Shown here: one piece after another, positions 10,272 through 22,700 of the stretch
Layout: each line of letters begins with the position of its first letter
How positions within the stretch are numbered: the first letter of the stretch is position 1
Source: Plectosphaerella cucumerina
Taxonomy: Eukaryota > Ascomycota > Sordariomycetes > Glomerellales > Plectosphaerellaceae
Reading direction: 5' to 3'
Length of the DNA stretch: 64,000 nt
Assembly: GCA_020746995.1 (NCBI GenBank)
Contig: JAGPXD010000002.1
Span: 2,418,001-2,482,000 of the forward strand
Notes under the pieces: generated by a model
Told to the model about the DNA's origin: nothing
Database searches by the model: none
Seen by the model: only the letters and a program-made list of their open reading frames with translations
Position numbers and translations under genes: made by a program

Positions 10272-13238
10272 ATGGCGGCCACGATAGAGATCCCCTCGCT
10301 GCCGGATCCCGGACCTGCCGATGTCTCCAAGCCCGCCGAATCCATCGAGGAGCGCTGCTTCTCGGCGGCCCTCATCTGCCTTGAGGGCCATTACACGAGC
10401 TCCCCTCCCATGGGCCCGCAAACTGCCGCCAAGGTGTCGACCCTAGTATCCAAGACGTTGGAAAAGACGCACACGTTCAAGCATGTCAGGTGAGTAGAAA
10501 ACGCGGCGCGCTCCATATTGCTCTGAGATTCTGACATCAGCAGGGAGGCACTATCGCGGAATGTCGCCATTTGGATCTGGCTCACGAGAATCTTTGGCGC
10601 CGCCATCCCAAACCTCACAACAAGATCCGTCGGCCCCCTGTCAAGTCTCAACGACCCAGACAAGGGCGTCAGCCCCCAAGAGAGCACCGGTCTGATCGTT
10701 AAGAACTTTGTCAACCTCAAGGATGATCTCCAGATTCTCAACAAGCTCATGCACATCGCCCGCAACCTGCTGGTGACGTCCGAGCCCGAGGTTCCCCAAG
10801 ACATCTGCGCCGCTGTGCACTTCGACCAGATGGTTTACCAGACTATCATCCTCTGTGTTAATGTTACTAGCAAGGGATATGACGGGGAGATGCTGGATGA
10901 TGCTTCAAAGTCAAAGCTCAACGAGATCACAGACATGTGTAGGTGCATCCCACCACTTTTCTGAACTGCCTCGTACTGACATTCCCCCGCAGACAAGAAG
11001 CTTCTCGTAACATCTCTGCAACAAGCCCATAACTGGATCGCCAAGAATGACCGGAACAAGATGTCCTTCTGGTACGACGTCCTCTTTGACGAGGATGCGC
11101 AGCTCGACGATCCCCAGGAGGGCATGGGCGATGGCTCAGGCTTCCGCGTCGACATTGCAAAGACGGAGATTCAAAATTGGCTGGAGCGCAACTCGCGTAT
11201 GTGCGACACCGCCCGCAAGCTTCTGACCGACTACTCCGAGAAGCAGTCCCACAAGCCGCCCGGTGTGCTCGCCCCCATCGCGCCGCTTGCCTGGAACTGG
11301 TTCCCCGAAGGCAAGATCAAGGTCCGCGAGGACTTCTTCAAGTCGTCCAGCGAGAAGTTTACGCCAAAGTGGGATCCTGAAATCACCGACAAGTACGAGC
11401 AGGACCGCGCCTACGGTCGTGTTTCTCGTGAAATCGACACCTGGTGGATGCGCGCACGGGACGCCAACTATGACGACTGGGTCGTGCCGATGCCGTCGGT
11501 CGAATTCGCCGCCTCGAGGACGGAGCACTGCAAGAACAACCTGCTGAACCGCTACGCCCACGCCCTCCACCCCGACGACGAGGAAGAGGAAGACGAGGAC
11601 GAGGATGACGAGCCCCGCGTCATCGAGGTTGAAGAGTCTGACCAGGAGCATCCGGAGGGCGCCGAAGGCTCCGTCGATGACGACTATGGCGATGACGGGT
11701 ACGACGACATGATCGACGACGACGACGATATTGACGACGACGAGTCGTACGGCGAGGGCCCGCTGACAGGCCTGCTGACGGAAATCCCCAACATCCTCGA
11801 TCCTAAGCAGATTGAGGCGCTCCACATGATCGTCAAGTCGTGCATCCTCGACTCGGCCGGAGCAGGCTTGACTAGGGCCGGCGAGAACCTGCAAAAGACG
11901 CGGTGCCGCATGTTCCTAGCTCTGGACTGCGGCAAGTCGCTGCTGCGCGAGATGCTCGTCTTCATCGCCGTGTGGGAAAAGGACGAGCAGTCGCTCATCT
12001 TCCAGCTCACGTCTCAGCTCGTCGAGGCCATGCACCACTCATCGCTCATCTCGTACGCGTGGAACTCGCTGCGCATCCCCAAGGATATCATCTCGCCCGC
12101 GCAGACGGTGCTCCTCCGCCTCGTCAACCAGATGTTCCGCACCCGGGTCACCGCCTCGCAGGACGCAAAGGACCGCAACAGAGACCTTAAGCTCGTCATG
12201 TTCTTCTTCGGCTTCTTCCGCTCCCGCATCGTGCCCGAGTGCGTCGCCCTCATGCACCTCCAGGCTCAGATTCGCGAGGACAACGCCGATCCTGCAGAGT
12301 TTCCCGTCGACACGTGGGACATGGAGCGCGCAAAGGACGGTCTCGCGCAGTACCTTGACCTCCTGACCACTATCTCCGAGATCTCCTACTCGCGCCCCAA
12401 GCTCATCGAATGGGAAGCTGTCTACGACCTCATCACCATCCTCGTCGGCCTCGAGGCCGCCGTGCCCAAGAAGCCGCTTGTCGACGCCATCCCCAACCGC
12501 AACAACACGGGCAACGCCAACGTCCCTACCGCCGAGCGTTCCCCCTACCCACCGCCTCCGGCCCCCGCCGCCAGCTCCGGATCGCCCGCGCCTCCGCTCG
12601 TTGAGCGCCCTTACTCGGCCGCCTCAGACTCGCCGCTTCCCTCCCCTCCACCTCCTCCCCCTCTGTCCGAGCCCGCCCACAAGTTCCCCTGGTCCGGCAT
12701 CAAGGGCCAGCTCTTCACCATTCTCGCCACCCTCCTGCAGCCGCCGCCCGGCCAATCCTCACCCGGCAACGCCGAGGTCCAGCTCCAGATGGTGCGCCAC
12801 AACGGCATCGTCCCCCTTCTCAACTGCTGCGCCTACGACGACCACAACCCCTTCGCCAAGGAGCGCGTCACAATCTGCCTCAAATGGCTCCTCGACGGCT
12901 GCGACGCAGCCAACGCCTTCTTCCGCGAGCTCGTCTCCATGGCCCCGCCGCCCAACCTGCGCCCACCCCCCGGCGGCACGGCCACCAGCAGCATCCGCGT
13001 CGACGGCATCGCCGGCGAGGTCCAGGTCAAGGTCCGCTCGGGTACCCAGGCCGAGACCGCGAGCGTCCCCCATGTCCTGCCCCCGGAGGCGGGACATCCC
13101 CAGAGGCCGAAGAGGCCCGTCGTCGACCCGGCGGAGCTCCTGGAGCGGCCGGCCGATGACCCTTACGGTCTTGAGGCTGAGACGGCGCGTCTGAACCTTG
13201 AACAAGACAAGCGTTATGAGGAGGACGACTTTATGTGA
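10272..13238 (+). CDS. CTR86: Ataxin-10 homologue (Ctr86-type protein)
   Basis: Exons 10272-10489, 10544-10938 and 10993-13238 give 952 residues. Both introns are 54 nt with CTGAC branch sites. Near residues 780-850 the sequence matches the ataxin-10 domain: a QMVRHNGIVPLLNCCAYDD segment followed by NPFAKERVTICLKWLLDG, equivalent to the family's DxNPFxxE..xxAIRNLxxG core. The rest is helical and repeat-like, as in armadillo proteins. A long Asp/Glu-rich tract lies at about 399-460 and a Pro-rich linker at about 720-765. In yeast the homologue is Ctr86, an essential protein once linked to copper transport; human ATXN10 acts in cytokinesis and neuronal survival. The precise role in filamentous fungi is not established. 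Intron 1 ends in a CAGCAG double acceptor (see findings). The gene is convergent with Gem1. Confidence 0.82.
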
Positions 13239-13535
13239 TGGACGGAAAAAGGAGACATGTAGGGAATGTCTCCCTTTCTGTAATGATGAATTGTATGTCT
13301 GGTCATAGCTTTGAGTAGGTGCACTGGATGAGGCGTTGAGCGAGAAGAGAAGGATGCATCATATTAAAAATAAAGCTAATGTCTCTCTCATTCTATCCTA
13401 ACATGTGTGGAGTTGGGTATCAAGTGTCGTCGAATGAGTACTATGCGTGGTGACGGGGCGGAAAACATGGAACAGAGAAGGCAGGAAGATGCACTCCGGC
13501 AGATCGAAACCATCTCCAGCACGGCCACCCCGTGG

Positions 13536-15494
13536 TCAGGCCGAGTTGGTGGAGCGGCGCCAGATCATAAAGGCCGCGACGCCGGCGCAGGCTGTGGCGC
13601 CCAGGGCGAGGTAGAGCGAGGAGCGGTCCGGGGGCTCCTCCTCGCTGCGCGGGAAGGCGGTGCTCGGGTTTGTGGCGGCCTCGGCGAGGGCGATGAAGAG
13701 CTCGGTGATGGAGTTCCAGGTGACAGAGACGTGCAGGGGGGCGCTCATCATAAGGCTCGAGGTGTACTCGTCTGGCTGCAGCTCGAAGCGCTGGGTGGTC
13801 TTGTCGCGGTCAGCCTTGAGGGCGATGTAGATGGCCGGCAGCTCGTCGAGATGGGGGTACCGGCGGCGGAGGTCAGCGATGTGTGAAAAGGAGTCGGGGT
13901 CGGACGAATCGTAGGCGTAGCAGATGAGGTCGCAGGCATCGAGACGGGCCTGGTTTTCTAGGATGGCGGGCTCCAGTTCGCCGAGCTCCTCAAGGATGAG
14001 GTAGCACTGGCGGCCGCCAGGCAGCTCGACACTGTTCACGGCGCGGCGGGGCTTGATGGAGGGTCGATAGAGGGGGTCGAAGGGGAGGTTGAGGAAGGCG
14101 TCGAGCAGGGAGGACTTGCCCGAGGCGGCGGCACCAACGACGTAGCAATGCACGACGTTGCGCTCGACGCGGCCAGGGCGCCGCCTGCGCTTGCGGGCCT
14201 TGGTGACCTTGAGAGCCGATGTGGTTGTCTCCCGCGGCGTGGGAGGCTCGAAGCCGAGGTGGGCGAGGTACTCGAGCGTCGTCTTGGGCTCCATGAAGGT
14301 GGTCATGCTCCACTGGGCGAGCCAGCCCTGAAGTGTGACGTAGCCAGCCTCGTTACGGACGGTGCTCAGGGGGAACGAGGTCTCCTGCCAAGACTGGGGG
14401 ATGCCGGGCGTGGGTGCGAAGAGAGCAGCGAGCTCGTCGTCGTTGAGGCCGCCGTCGTTGTCCTTGTCGAAGAGCAGGAAGAGGTCGACGAAAAAGCGGT
14501 AGCCGGCAGGACTGAGCTCGGCCGAAGCGTACTCTGGGACGTCAAACTTTGGGCGCAGGAAGCTGTCCTCGAGACTGAGGCTGTCTGTGTAGCGGAACTT
14601 CCGGAGAATAATCCAGATTGTTTCGTGGCGGCCCTTTTCAGCGTAGAGTTTGTTGAGCTGCAGGAAGCCGTCCTGGTCGATGCCCTTCTCGGTCGAGGTG
14701 CGTGGGGCGACCTTTGCGACGGACTGCTTGATATTATCAAGGTCGTCGGCAGTAAGGGGCTTGTCGAAGCACTTTGCCTGGAAATCGTGCATCTCCTGGT
14801 CGTTGAGGAAACCGTCCTGATCCTTATCACACAGGTAGAACACACGGCGCAGAGCGGCGACGCAGGCGGGCTTGAGGTTGCCTTCCTTGTAGTCGAAGAG
14901 GGGGGCGATTGGGTGTGTGACGGCCTTTTGGCAGAGGAAGAAGACCTCGTTGACGTTGCGGTGGTCGCGAGCACTGGAACGGATGCACGAGTCTATTTCG
15001 CGGAACTCGGCCATGACGGGGAGCATTTCGCCCTCGACGACTTGAGGGGTAGCGGAATCGCCGGTCAGATCGGACTTGTTGGCACAGAGGACGACAGGGA
15101 CGTTGACGCCGAGGGAGCGGAAGTAGGGCATCCAAAAGAGGGCGACCCGCTCGTAGCTGTAGTGATCGGAGTAGACGAGAAGGATAACGTTGGACTTTCG
15201 GATCTCCTTGCGGAGGGTGGTGCGGTCCTGGGGACGGGCCGAGGTGTCGACGATGGAGGTGGTGACATTGTCGGGTGTGCCGAGTTGCGGCGGGATCGTG
15301 ATGGCGGGCAGCACGGGTTGAATCTTGTTCTGGATGAAGACATCCTTGACGAGGGAGGCGATCAGGCTGGACTTGCCGGTGCCTTCGTCACCGCAGACGC
15401 AGATGCGGACTGTCAGGGGAGGGAAGTGTCAGAGTGGCTGCCAAGGCGAGCAAGCAAGCTCGCGGGAGAGACGGGAATTGGTACCTGAAGCCAT
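13536..15494 (-). CDS. GEM1: Mitochondrial Rho GTPase Gem1 (Miro)
   Basis: Complement of 13536-15409 and 15485-15494, 627 residues. The first exon has only ten coding bases (ATG GCT TCA G) before a GTACCA donor, and the acceptor is CTGACAG. The protein is a tail-anchored outer mitochondrial membrane GTPase that regulates ER-mitochondria contact sites and mitochondrial shape and inheritance. All family parts are in order: N-terminal GTPase with P-loop GDEGTGKS at 10-17 and NKSD at 114-117, two EF-hand loops at about 198-209 (DKDQDGFLNDQE) and 318-329 (DKDNDGGLNDDE), a second GTPase P-loop GAAASGKS at about 429-436, and a C-terminal hydrophobic anchor followed by RRSTNSA. The length equals fungal Gem1. 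The EF-hand calcium ligands look intact. Divergent from creC. Confidence 0.95.
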
Positions 15495-15925
15495 GTTGGG
15501 AGAGCAAGCAGATGCTATCTAGATGCCATGACAAGCTGGTCTCTGGTGAGAGGTGTTGGTTGCGCAGAGCAGAGGCGGGCCTGGGGAAGCCGGTGGTCCC
15601 TGGGGTGTCGAGAGGATGTGGTGATGGTGTCACGAATGGCGCGTCGGGCATCGGATGATGGCTTTCGACTCTGGTGATCATTTGGCTTCCAGGCTCGCTC
15701 AGTGTCCATCCTCCAATTACAGGGGTGAGAAGCTCTGAGGGGCCCTGGCCAATCACCGGGCGGAGGGCTCAGACTAATCAGAACACGGGAACACGTTTGG
15801 AACAGACGTGGAGTGGAAACACAGAACGACTGGTCCGTGAGCTCACGGTGAGTCGATGATGCATCTTCATCCTGCTTGCCTGCCTGCCTGCCTAGCTGCT
15901 GTCAGCTGTACTTTCCTCTTGAGAC

Positions 15926-15980
<55 letters not shown>

Positions 15981-17090
15981 CAAACATACCAAATAGATGC
16001 AGCAGGTTGCAATTGCCTAGTCGTGACCATTTCGTTCCTCTCGGAAATGCTCGTTTGTTGAGCTGTCTCAGCCACAGACGTGTGGCTGACGGTCACGCGT
16101 TAAGCTCTATTGGTTGTCCCTGCCCTGCCTGCTCTGCACACCCAATGCTGGTCGACGGCTCGCAGCTCCGAAGGAAGGACCTTCCGTCAGCATCCATCCA
16201 TTCCACACTGGTGCATCGTGGTTACCCCACACTGCGTGGCTCTGCAGTGAGGAGACCCCGGCCCACGCCCCAACCTCCAGTGCAGCACCGCGGACACGCA
16301 CCATCTCCTGCCCTGCAGCCTGTCAGGACAGGAACGTTGGTCCGGGGGATCCAGTCGCATCCCCTCGTTGGGCAGGCGATCCCACCAGTGAGGTCCGCCC
16401 GGCTGGCGCTAGCTCGGCCCCCCCGATGTCCCCTTGCGCCCCAGGAGAAGCAGTCGTGGTGTGCCTCCCCCTCCTGGAAGACCTGGACCTGGACCTAGCG
16501 ACGCTTGTCCCTGCCTGTCCCTCTCGCTCGTCGTCTTGGCCGGCTAAAGTGCGACCAACGTCGTCCACTTCCACCACTGCTCCTCCTCACCACATCATCT
16601 CACTCCCGACTGCTTCCAAGGAGGCTCTGCCAGTCCCGCCTCTCTGCACGACAGCTGCTGCCCTCGTGTCGCCCGACCGTGTCCCCTTGTCCGACGTCTC
16701 GCCTCCGATCTCTCTCCTCCAAGACATCCCACGACTCAGATCCGAGCACCCTCGCCGCGACTAAACGACACCGTCCCGACATCGCTTCCCAAAAGCCCGC
16801 TCCACGTAGACAACCTCCCTCTCCTCAGATCCCCCGAGCCGCAGCCTCCACGAAACTCAATAGACCGCACCCCTCCCCCCCTGCGGGCGTTGCGATACCG
16901 CCGATACTAGTTGCGACGGAGCACGACAGCTCTCGGCACCAGACAGCTCCTCCGCATCGCCGCGCTTGTCGCTGTCGGTATCCATTGCGCCGTGCCCGTG
17001 TGCGTGCGCCTCCCGAGTTGCTTCGCCTCTCCTCGTCTGCCGACACCCCTCCCAGACTCAGATCTAGCTTTCGGCCACCCAATCGCCGAC
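15495..17090. other. Divergent promoter region between Gem1 and creC
   Basis: About 1.6 kb between two divergent start codons. It contains a 52-base T homopolymer (listed separately), a CCTG tetranucleotide stretch near 15877-15892, and a C/T-rich stretch on the + strand running toward creC (16500-17090), typical of fungal 5' leaders. Open frames across 16000-17150 are GC-driven, have no domains and are not called. Confidence 0.55.
15929..15980. repeat. Poly(T) homopolymer tract of 52 bases
   Basis: An unbroken run of T on the + strand, equal to poly(A) on the - strand, in the divergent region between Gem1 and creC. It could be a nucleosome-excluding poly(dA:dT) promoter element or the poly(A) tail of an inserted retroposed copy. 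No target-site duplication or recognisable retroposon body was found beside it. The exact length may be unreliable because such runs are error-prone in sequencing. Confidence 0.9.
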
Positions 17091-19746
17091 ATGTTGTACG
17101 TGCCTTATCTCTCTCCCTGGTGCATCGAGAGGGGGCCCAAGCCTGCCGATAGCGCAAAAGCCGCCGCACCGCTGCTTGTCGGACGACCGAGATGAGCCCG
17201 CCGCCATGTCGCAATGCCTAGATAATGCGCGCGACACTTCTTATCTTGCTTGCTGGCTGGCGGGCATGGCCAGCACGCGAGTGCCATGGTCAATGGCGCG
17301 GGATGGCCCCCTCCTTGATCGTCTCAAAGTTCCTTGTATCTCTACTTGATATGCGAGAGGGAGAGGCGACTAATCATAGCATCTTCTGACGCAAAAGCAG
17401 CGTCCTACCTCCCCCGCCTCGCTATCCCCAGGCGGGCCAATATGTCGGACTCGGCGGTCCTGGGACCATCCCCATGATCGAGACGAACAACACCCTCACC
17501 TTCCCTGAGGGCCCGGAATATCAATTCCTCGCTGGTGAAGGTGAGACACGTTACCCCCTCTTCCCCTCTCCCGCCACCTGTGCTGCCCATCGCCAGGGCG
17601 AGACAGCTCAGAGACACGAACCGTAGCTGACTGAACGCCCGTCAACTAGGTACCTACGTCCTCAAGGAAGACCTCCACCTCGCGACGCCGCCGCCTCACC
17701 CCTCCGAGGCCCCCGTCGTGAACCCGAACCCTCTTGCGACGAACCCGCAGCCCGCCAGTGCCGGCACAAAGGTCTCCGCCATCAGCCTCGACTCCAAGCC
17801 CTCGCCCTTCTTCTACAAGGGCCCTACCTCGGCCGCCCTCTCCCTCAATGGCCTCAACTCGAGCATTCAGGAGCACCCCGCCGAGCGCTACTCGACTGAG
17901 GCCGGTCTCAGCAGCGATGGCGGTAATGGCTCCATCAGCGACGCCCCTCAGACTTCCATGACCCTCGTCTCCGCCCCAGCCTTCGGCGACGGTAACGCCG
18001 CGCTCCAGCCCCTCAACCCCAAAGACGCCGGCAAGAAGAAGAAGCCCAAGAACAACATGACTAAGAGCAACTCGTCCTTCATCTCGCGCGTCATCGTCAA
18101 TGAGCACCTGACCAAGAAGCTGACCGACCGTCCCCTCGAGGGCGTCTTCCTCTTCGCCAACATTAACCGCGCCTTCCAGTGGTTGGACATGTCTGGAACT
18201 AAGAAGCAACGGGTATTTCTCTCAACCTGCTAGCCATAGGCCCCGACCATACTGACCGTCGTTATAGCCCGACTACCTGACTAAGGTTCTCTTCACGAAG
18301 GCGCACTGCCTCTGCCACGACATCAACCACATCACCAAGTCTCCCGCACACATCGATATCATCATGGGCTTCTCCACGGGTGAGGTCATCTGGTGGGAAC
18401 CCATGTCGCAACGATACACTCGCCTGAATAAGAACGTCAGTGGCCCCTTGCACTCGGCAACGACAAAACCGAACTCTCTGCTGACATGCTCAGGGCATTA
18501 TCAACGGCACCCCCGTGTCCGAGATCAAGTGGATCCCCGGTTCAGACAACCTCTTCCTCGCCTCCCACATGGACGGCTCTCTTGTCGTGTACGACAAGGA
18601 GAAGGAGGACGCCCCCTTCGTGCCCGAGGAGGACGAGATCCCCGCGCCCAACGGCACGTCCGTCTCTGGCTCCGAGAACGGCCAGGCGGCAAACGGCACA
18701 CACGGCGTCAACCACAAGACGAAGCTGCAGATCTACAAGTCTGTCCACTCCAAGAACCAGAAATTCAACCCTGTTGCTTCTTGGAAGCTGTCGAACCAGC
18801 GCATCAACGCCTTCGCCTTCAGCCCAGACAACCGCCACTTGGCGGCCGTCTCCGAGGATGGCACCCTGAGGATTATCGACTATCTCAAGGAGGAGTATGG
18901 CTTTCCCCGGCGTTCCTCTCATAAGTAGCCAGTGCTAACCCGGACCAGGCTTCTTGACCTCTACCACTCGTACTACGGCGGCCTCATGTCCGTGTGCTGG
19001 TCGCCTGACGGCAAGTATGTTCTCACCGGCGGCCAGGACGACCTCATCTCCATCTGGTCCTTCGTCGACTCTGCCATCGTCGCCCGTTGCCAGGGCCACC
19101 AATCCTGGGTCACATCTGTGGCTTTTGACCCCTGGCGCTGCGATGACCGAAACTACCGCTTTGGAAGCGTTGGTGAGGACTGCAGGCTGTGTTTGTGGGA
19201 CTTCAACGTCGGCATGCTTCATCGCCCGAAAGCTGTAAGCCATTTCCCCTGACGTCTCCTGTAGCTGAGAGCATCGACTGACCATACTTAGGCCTCCGTT
19301 CGTCCAAAAGGGTTCGTCACTTCGCGGCTTTCCCCCGGCTCATCAGCCCTTCAGCGTCTTGAAACAACTAACACCATGTGTAGCGGTCGCCACCGGTCCA
19401 ACTCGGCGCTGTCAACTGGCGACTTGGAAGAGGACGACGACGGCATCGAGCACGCCGTCGAGCCGAGAGCCAGGATTGCCATGCTGCCTCCTGTCGTAGT
19501 GAGTAGCCCGCTTGCCCTGCCTTGGTGAGCAAATACTGACTTGAGCTGCAGTCCAAGGTCGTTCACCCCAGCCCCGCATGCTGGCTCGAGTTCACCGCAG
19601 AGCACATCATGACGAGCTGCAAGCAAGGTATGTTCAATCCCTGAGGCTGCGCGTGAGTGAAGCTGACCCTAGTAGGTCACATCCGCACCTGGAGCAGGCC
19701 GACAGATGCATCTGCCGCGGCGGCGCAGGCTGCCACGACCCAGTGA
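17091..19746 (+). CDS. creC: Catabolite repression protein CreC (WD40)
   Basis: Exons: 17091-17095, 17401-17540, 17650-18212, 18268-18435, 18494-18894, 18949-19234, 19292-19311, 19384-19498, 19552-19627, 19676-19746; 614 residues. The start codon lies on a five-base coding exon followed by a 305 nt intron; splicing gives MFVLPPPPR, the N-terminus expected for CreC. CreC is a WD40 protein that binds and stabilises the deubiquitinase CreB and so takes part in carbon catabolite repression. The N-terminal third has the GTYVLKEDLHLATPPPHPSEAP block, then a basic KKKKPKNN patch. WD repeats follow from about residue 290, including LMSVCWSPDGKYVLTGGQDDLISIW and SVGEDCRLCLWD. A last blade ends GHIRTW near the C-terminus. 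Intron 7 (19312-19383, 72 nt) is in frame with no stop if retained, so this part of the model is uncertain. Confidence 0.9.
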
Positions 19747-22700
19747 GCGTCACACAAAGCATCTGTTTCCTTTCATCCGAGGGAAGCGACTTATCTGCGG
19801 ACGAGGGCTTGCATGCGCTGGGATTATGGATTAGAGAGCCTGGGCTGTCATCGATAGGCGGCCAGGCGGAGTAAGTATTCGTTGTGTTGCGTTGCGTGTA
19901 AATAGGCGTTTCTTGTCGATAATGTCCCTGCGGACGAAAATTACGAGCATAATTCCCGTCGACTGCGCGCGGTCGTGCTACGATGAGATGATGTCGCCAG
20001 CGTCTGATGGCCAAGATGAGGGAGGGTGAGTCTGTACACTAGAGAACAGATGGCTTGCGATGGCGTAGCCTCCCTGGAGACATGACTCCAGAAGCCATCG
20101 AGAGACTCACTTGAGCTTACTAGAGGACCTGTCAACACATGTGAAGGGGTGTTTCGCTCTCGGCGGACGATTTTCCTTATCGGTCTTCAGATCTCGTCCC
20201 TGGACCATCGGACCAAGATGATGCCGTATTGGACATGCCACGTCCAAGGTTCAGGGCTTCCTTCGGCAGTCTCGGGAGTGGTGATGCATCGACATGTTGG
20301 TGGGGGCGTGCGAGTAAAGCCGCTCAGCATAGCTTCAAGCTCTCTTCGATGTGCAATCTTGAGGTTCACGCTCAGTGGTGGTGTTCCTGCGGCATGTGAT
20401 GGTATCGCGGGACAGGGAGCTGTGGTGGTTTGGCCATGTGGCCGGTGACGCCACCAGGTCTCGCAGACCTCAGGAACAGATAGCTGCCGCGTGGTCTTTG
20501 AACGTGACGGCCATACGAAGGTCTCGGTGCCGTATGACTCTTGCACCACCATGGGCCGTCGACCCTGATGCCAGCGTCCGCAGACCCATCTTTTACAAAC
20601 GGGGGCAGGCTGCCGGATCTTCAACCCGAAGTCTCCCGAGGCCAGGTACCGCCTAGGCGTGGGCGCGGAAGAGTTGAGCCTCACCTTGATGTGTTCATCC
20701 GCCAGGCCCGTCTCATCCACTGGGGCCGCGTGGATCCCCCGGCAAGAGGCCGGGACCGAGGGGGACCACACCTTGAGGTTGCATTAGTTTCGGCACTCGT
20801 GGGACAACACGCAGCCTTGCGAGGTGGGCGGGTGCTGCCAGGAGCTAAGCTCAACACTGCGATTGTGCGGTGGAGATGAGGCGTATTCTTCGGACGCTCA
20901 TGGCACGAGAAAGTTTGCTGTCGGTGAGTGGTGAGGTCTGTGGTATCGACCGGTGCCGCCGTCAGGGCATGATCTGCTGATATGCATGCGGCAGGCCGCG
21001 ACCCAGGTCATTCATGCATATCCGGTGGTATGGCCTTATCATGCCCATGGCATGTCAGGACGGGCCAGCTATTGGTGCATGTTCACCCTTCACGAGGGGT
21101 CAGTGTAACCTTTGGGAGGAAGATGATGCGATCAGGACATTTGGTCCCTCCCTTGGGCTGCTATGGGGGTCCATATTCGTAGCTGGCCCCCCCAAGAGTA
21201 CGAATATGCTGTGCAGCTGGTGGTGCCGGTGGTGCCAGGGCCGCGTCGGCAGCATCCACCCCTCTCGCATCAACAAGCTCGTGGGTACCTTCTTGCATGT
21301 GCGGTATAAAAAAAAAAGAGCTCCCTGGCCGCCCGCCGTCTCAGTCCAAAATTCTGATCAGACCCCCACGGAAGGGGGGGTGGATCGTCATCGGCCGTTC
21401 GAGGGAGAGCAGCTCACCGCTGTGGTTGTTTCGGGAGGACCCGGAAATGCGCCGGGAACTAGATCCGGCCATTATCTGGTGGACACTGCCTCGACGGGTC
21501 GCTGTGGGTTCGGTGAGGTGCATCGCCGCTGGGATCTGAGCTTTCACGAGCCATCCAACAGTCGACTCTTTGGGATATCCTGTTTTGATGTGCCGCCAAG
21601 CTTGATCTTCCTTCTGTCTACCCGCAATCGTCCGTGATCTGACGGTACGGTAGCCACGGAGATGCTGTAGATTGATCCGGCCTCGACTGGAGCCAGATCC
21701 CCCCGAGTCCTAAACATGGCACGCGTGGTCTTCGTATGAACCCTCTTTCTGATGTCAGACTCGACAGAGGTGATGTTATCTCAGGGCAACAGTGGAGTAC
21801 GAGGCCAGAACCCACTCATCCCGGACAAGCTCGCGACCTCAGCCCAGCCCGCCGTGGATCTATCAAGAAAATACCTGGGCCCTGCCTGGCCTGGTGGATG
21901 CAGCCTGGAACCGGCACTGATCTCGATATCTTGATGTTGGTATCTGGACGGCGCCCGCCTGAGGGTGGATGTCAACGGGAGGCCGCATTGGCGCCGGCGG
22001 TTGCAGCTGTGGCGCCCAGGGAAGGACGGCGTGCTAGAGCATTGTGGGCACGTCAGACCGCCGCGAGCAATCCACATGGAGCCTCACGGCGGAAAACGTG
22101 GACGCAGGGCCAGGGCTGCTAGTGAGAAAGGGATGGATGGATAGAGGATGGCGGCTGGGTTTGAGGTGTTATAGCGTCGCGGACGAAACCCGCGCCTTTA
22201 ATGCGCGCACAGGGGCCCCCTCCTTCGGTGAGGCGGCCAGGGCCCGATGACTCGATAAGGCTTTGGGCAGACGTGATTGGAGATCCGCTGGTATGGAAGT
22301 GCCGAGAGGCTGAAAAATGACTCGAAATTGCCCGTGCTGATGGGTTTGAAAACCCGAACATGGTAGATAAGTAGCCACCACAGTGGGCCGCGATGGGCCG
22401 GCCGGTGGGCTCGGGCATCAATCGGTGTATCCTGAGTTTGTCCGGTTGCAAACGAATCCGGGCAGATAGCAATATTCATGGGGAGTATCGGTCTTTGTGG
22501 TTGTCGGAGCGACACTTCCTCTTGGCGGTGAACTGTCGAACTTCGGGGAGGCGCCGAGCCGCCGATGGTCTAGCATACGATAGCGGCGTTGGCCCGAGAC
22601 GTTAGGGAGCCGTGGCTGATGACGATGAAGGGTGTGCAACCACTGATCATCAGTATCTCCGATGGACGGGAGGTCGCGTTCGGACGAGGGGTCCAACGGC

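Noticed and set aside
11136..11894. Minus strand frame of 252 codons within the ataxin-10 homologue
   Set aside because: Antisense shadow; its hydrophobic Val-rich stretch is the mirror of the Asp/Glu-rich tract on the coding strand.
14148..15488. Plus strand frame of 446 codons opposite Gem1
   Set aside because: Antisense of a confident gene, with no recognisable domain.
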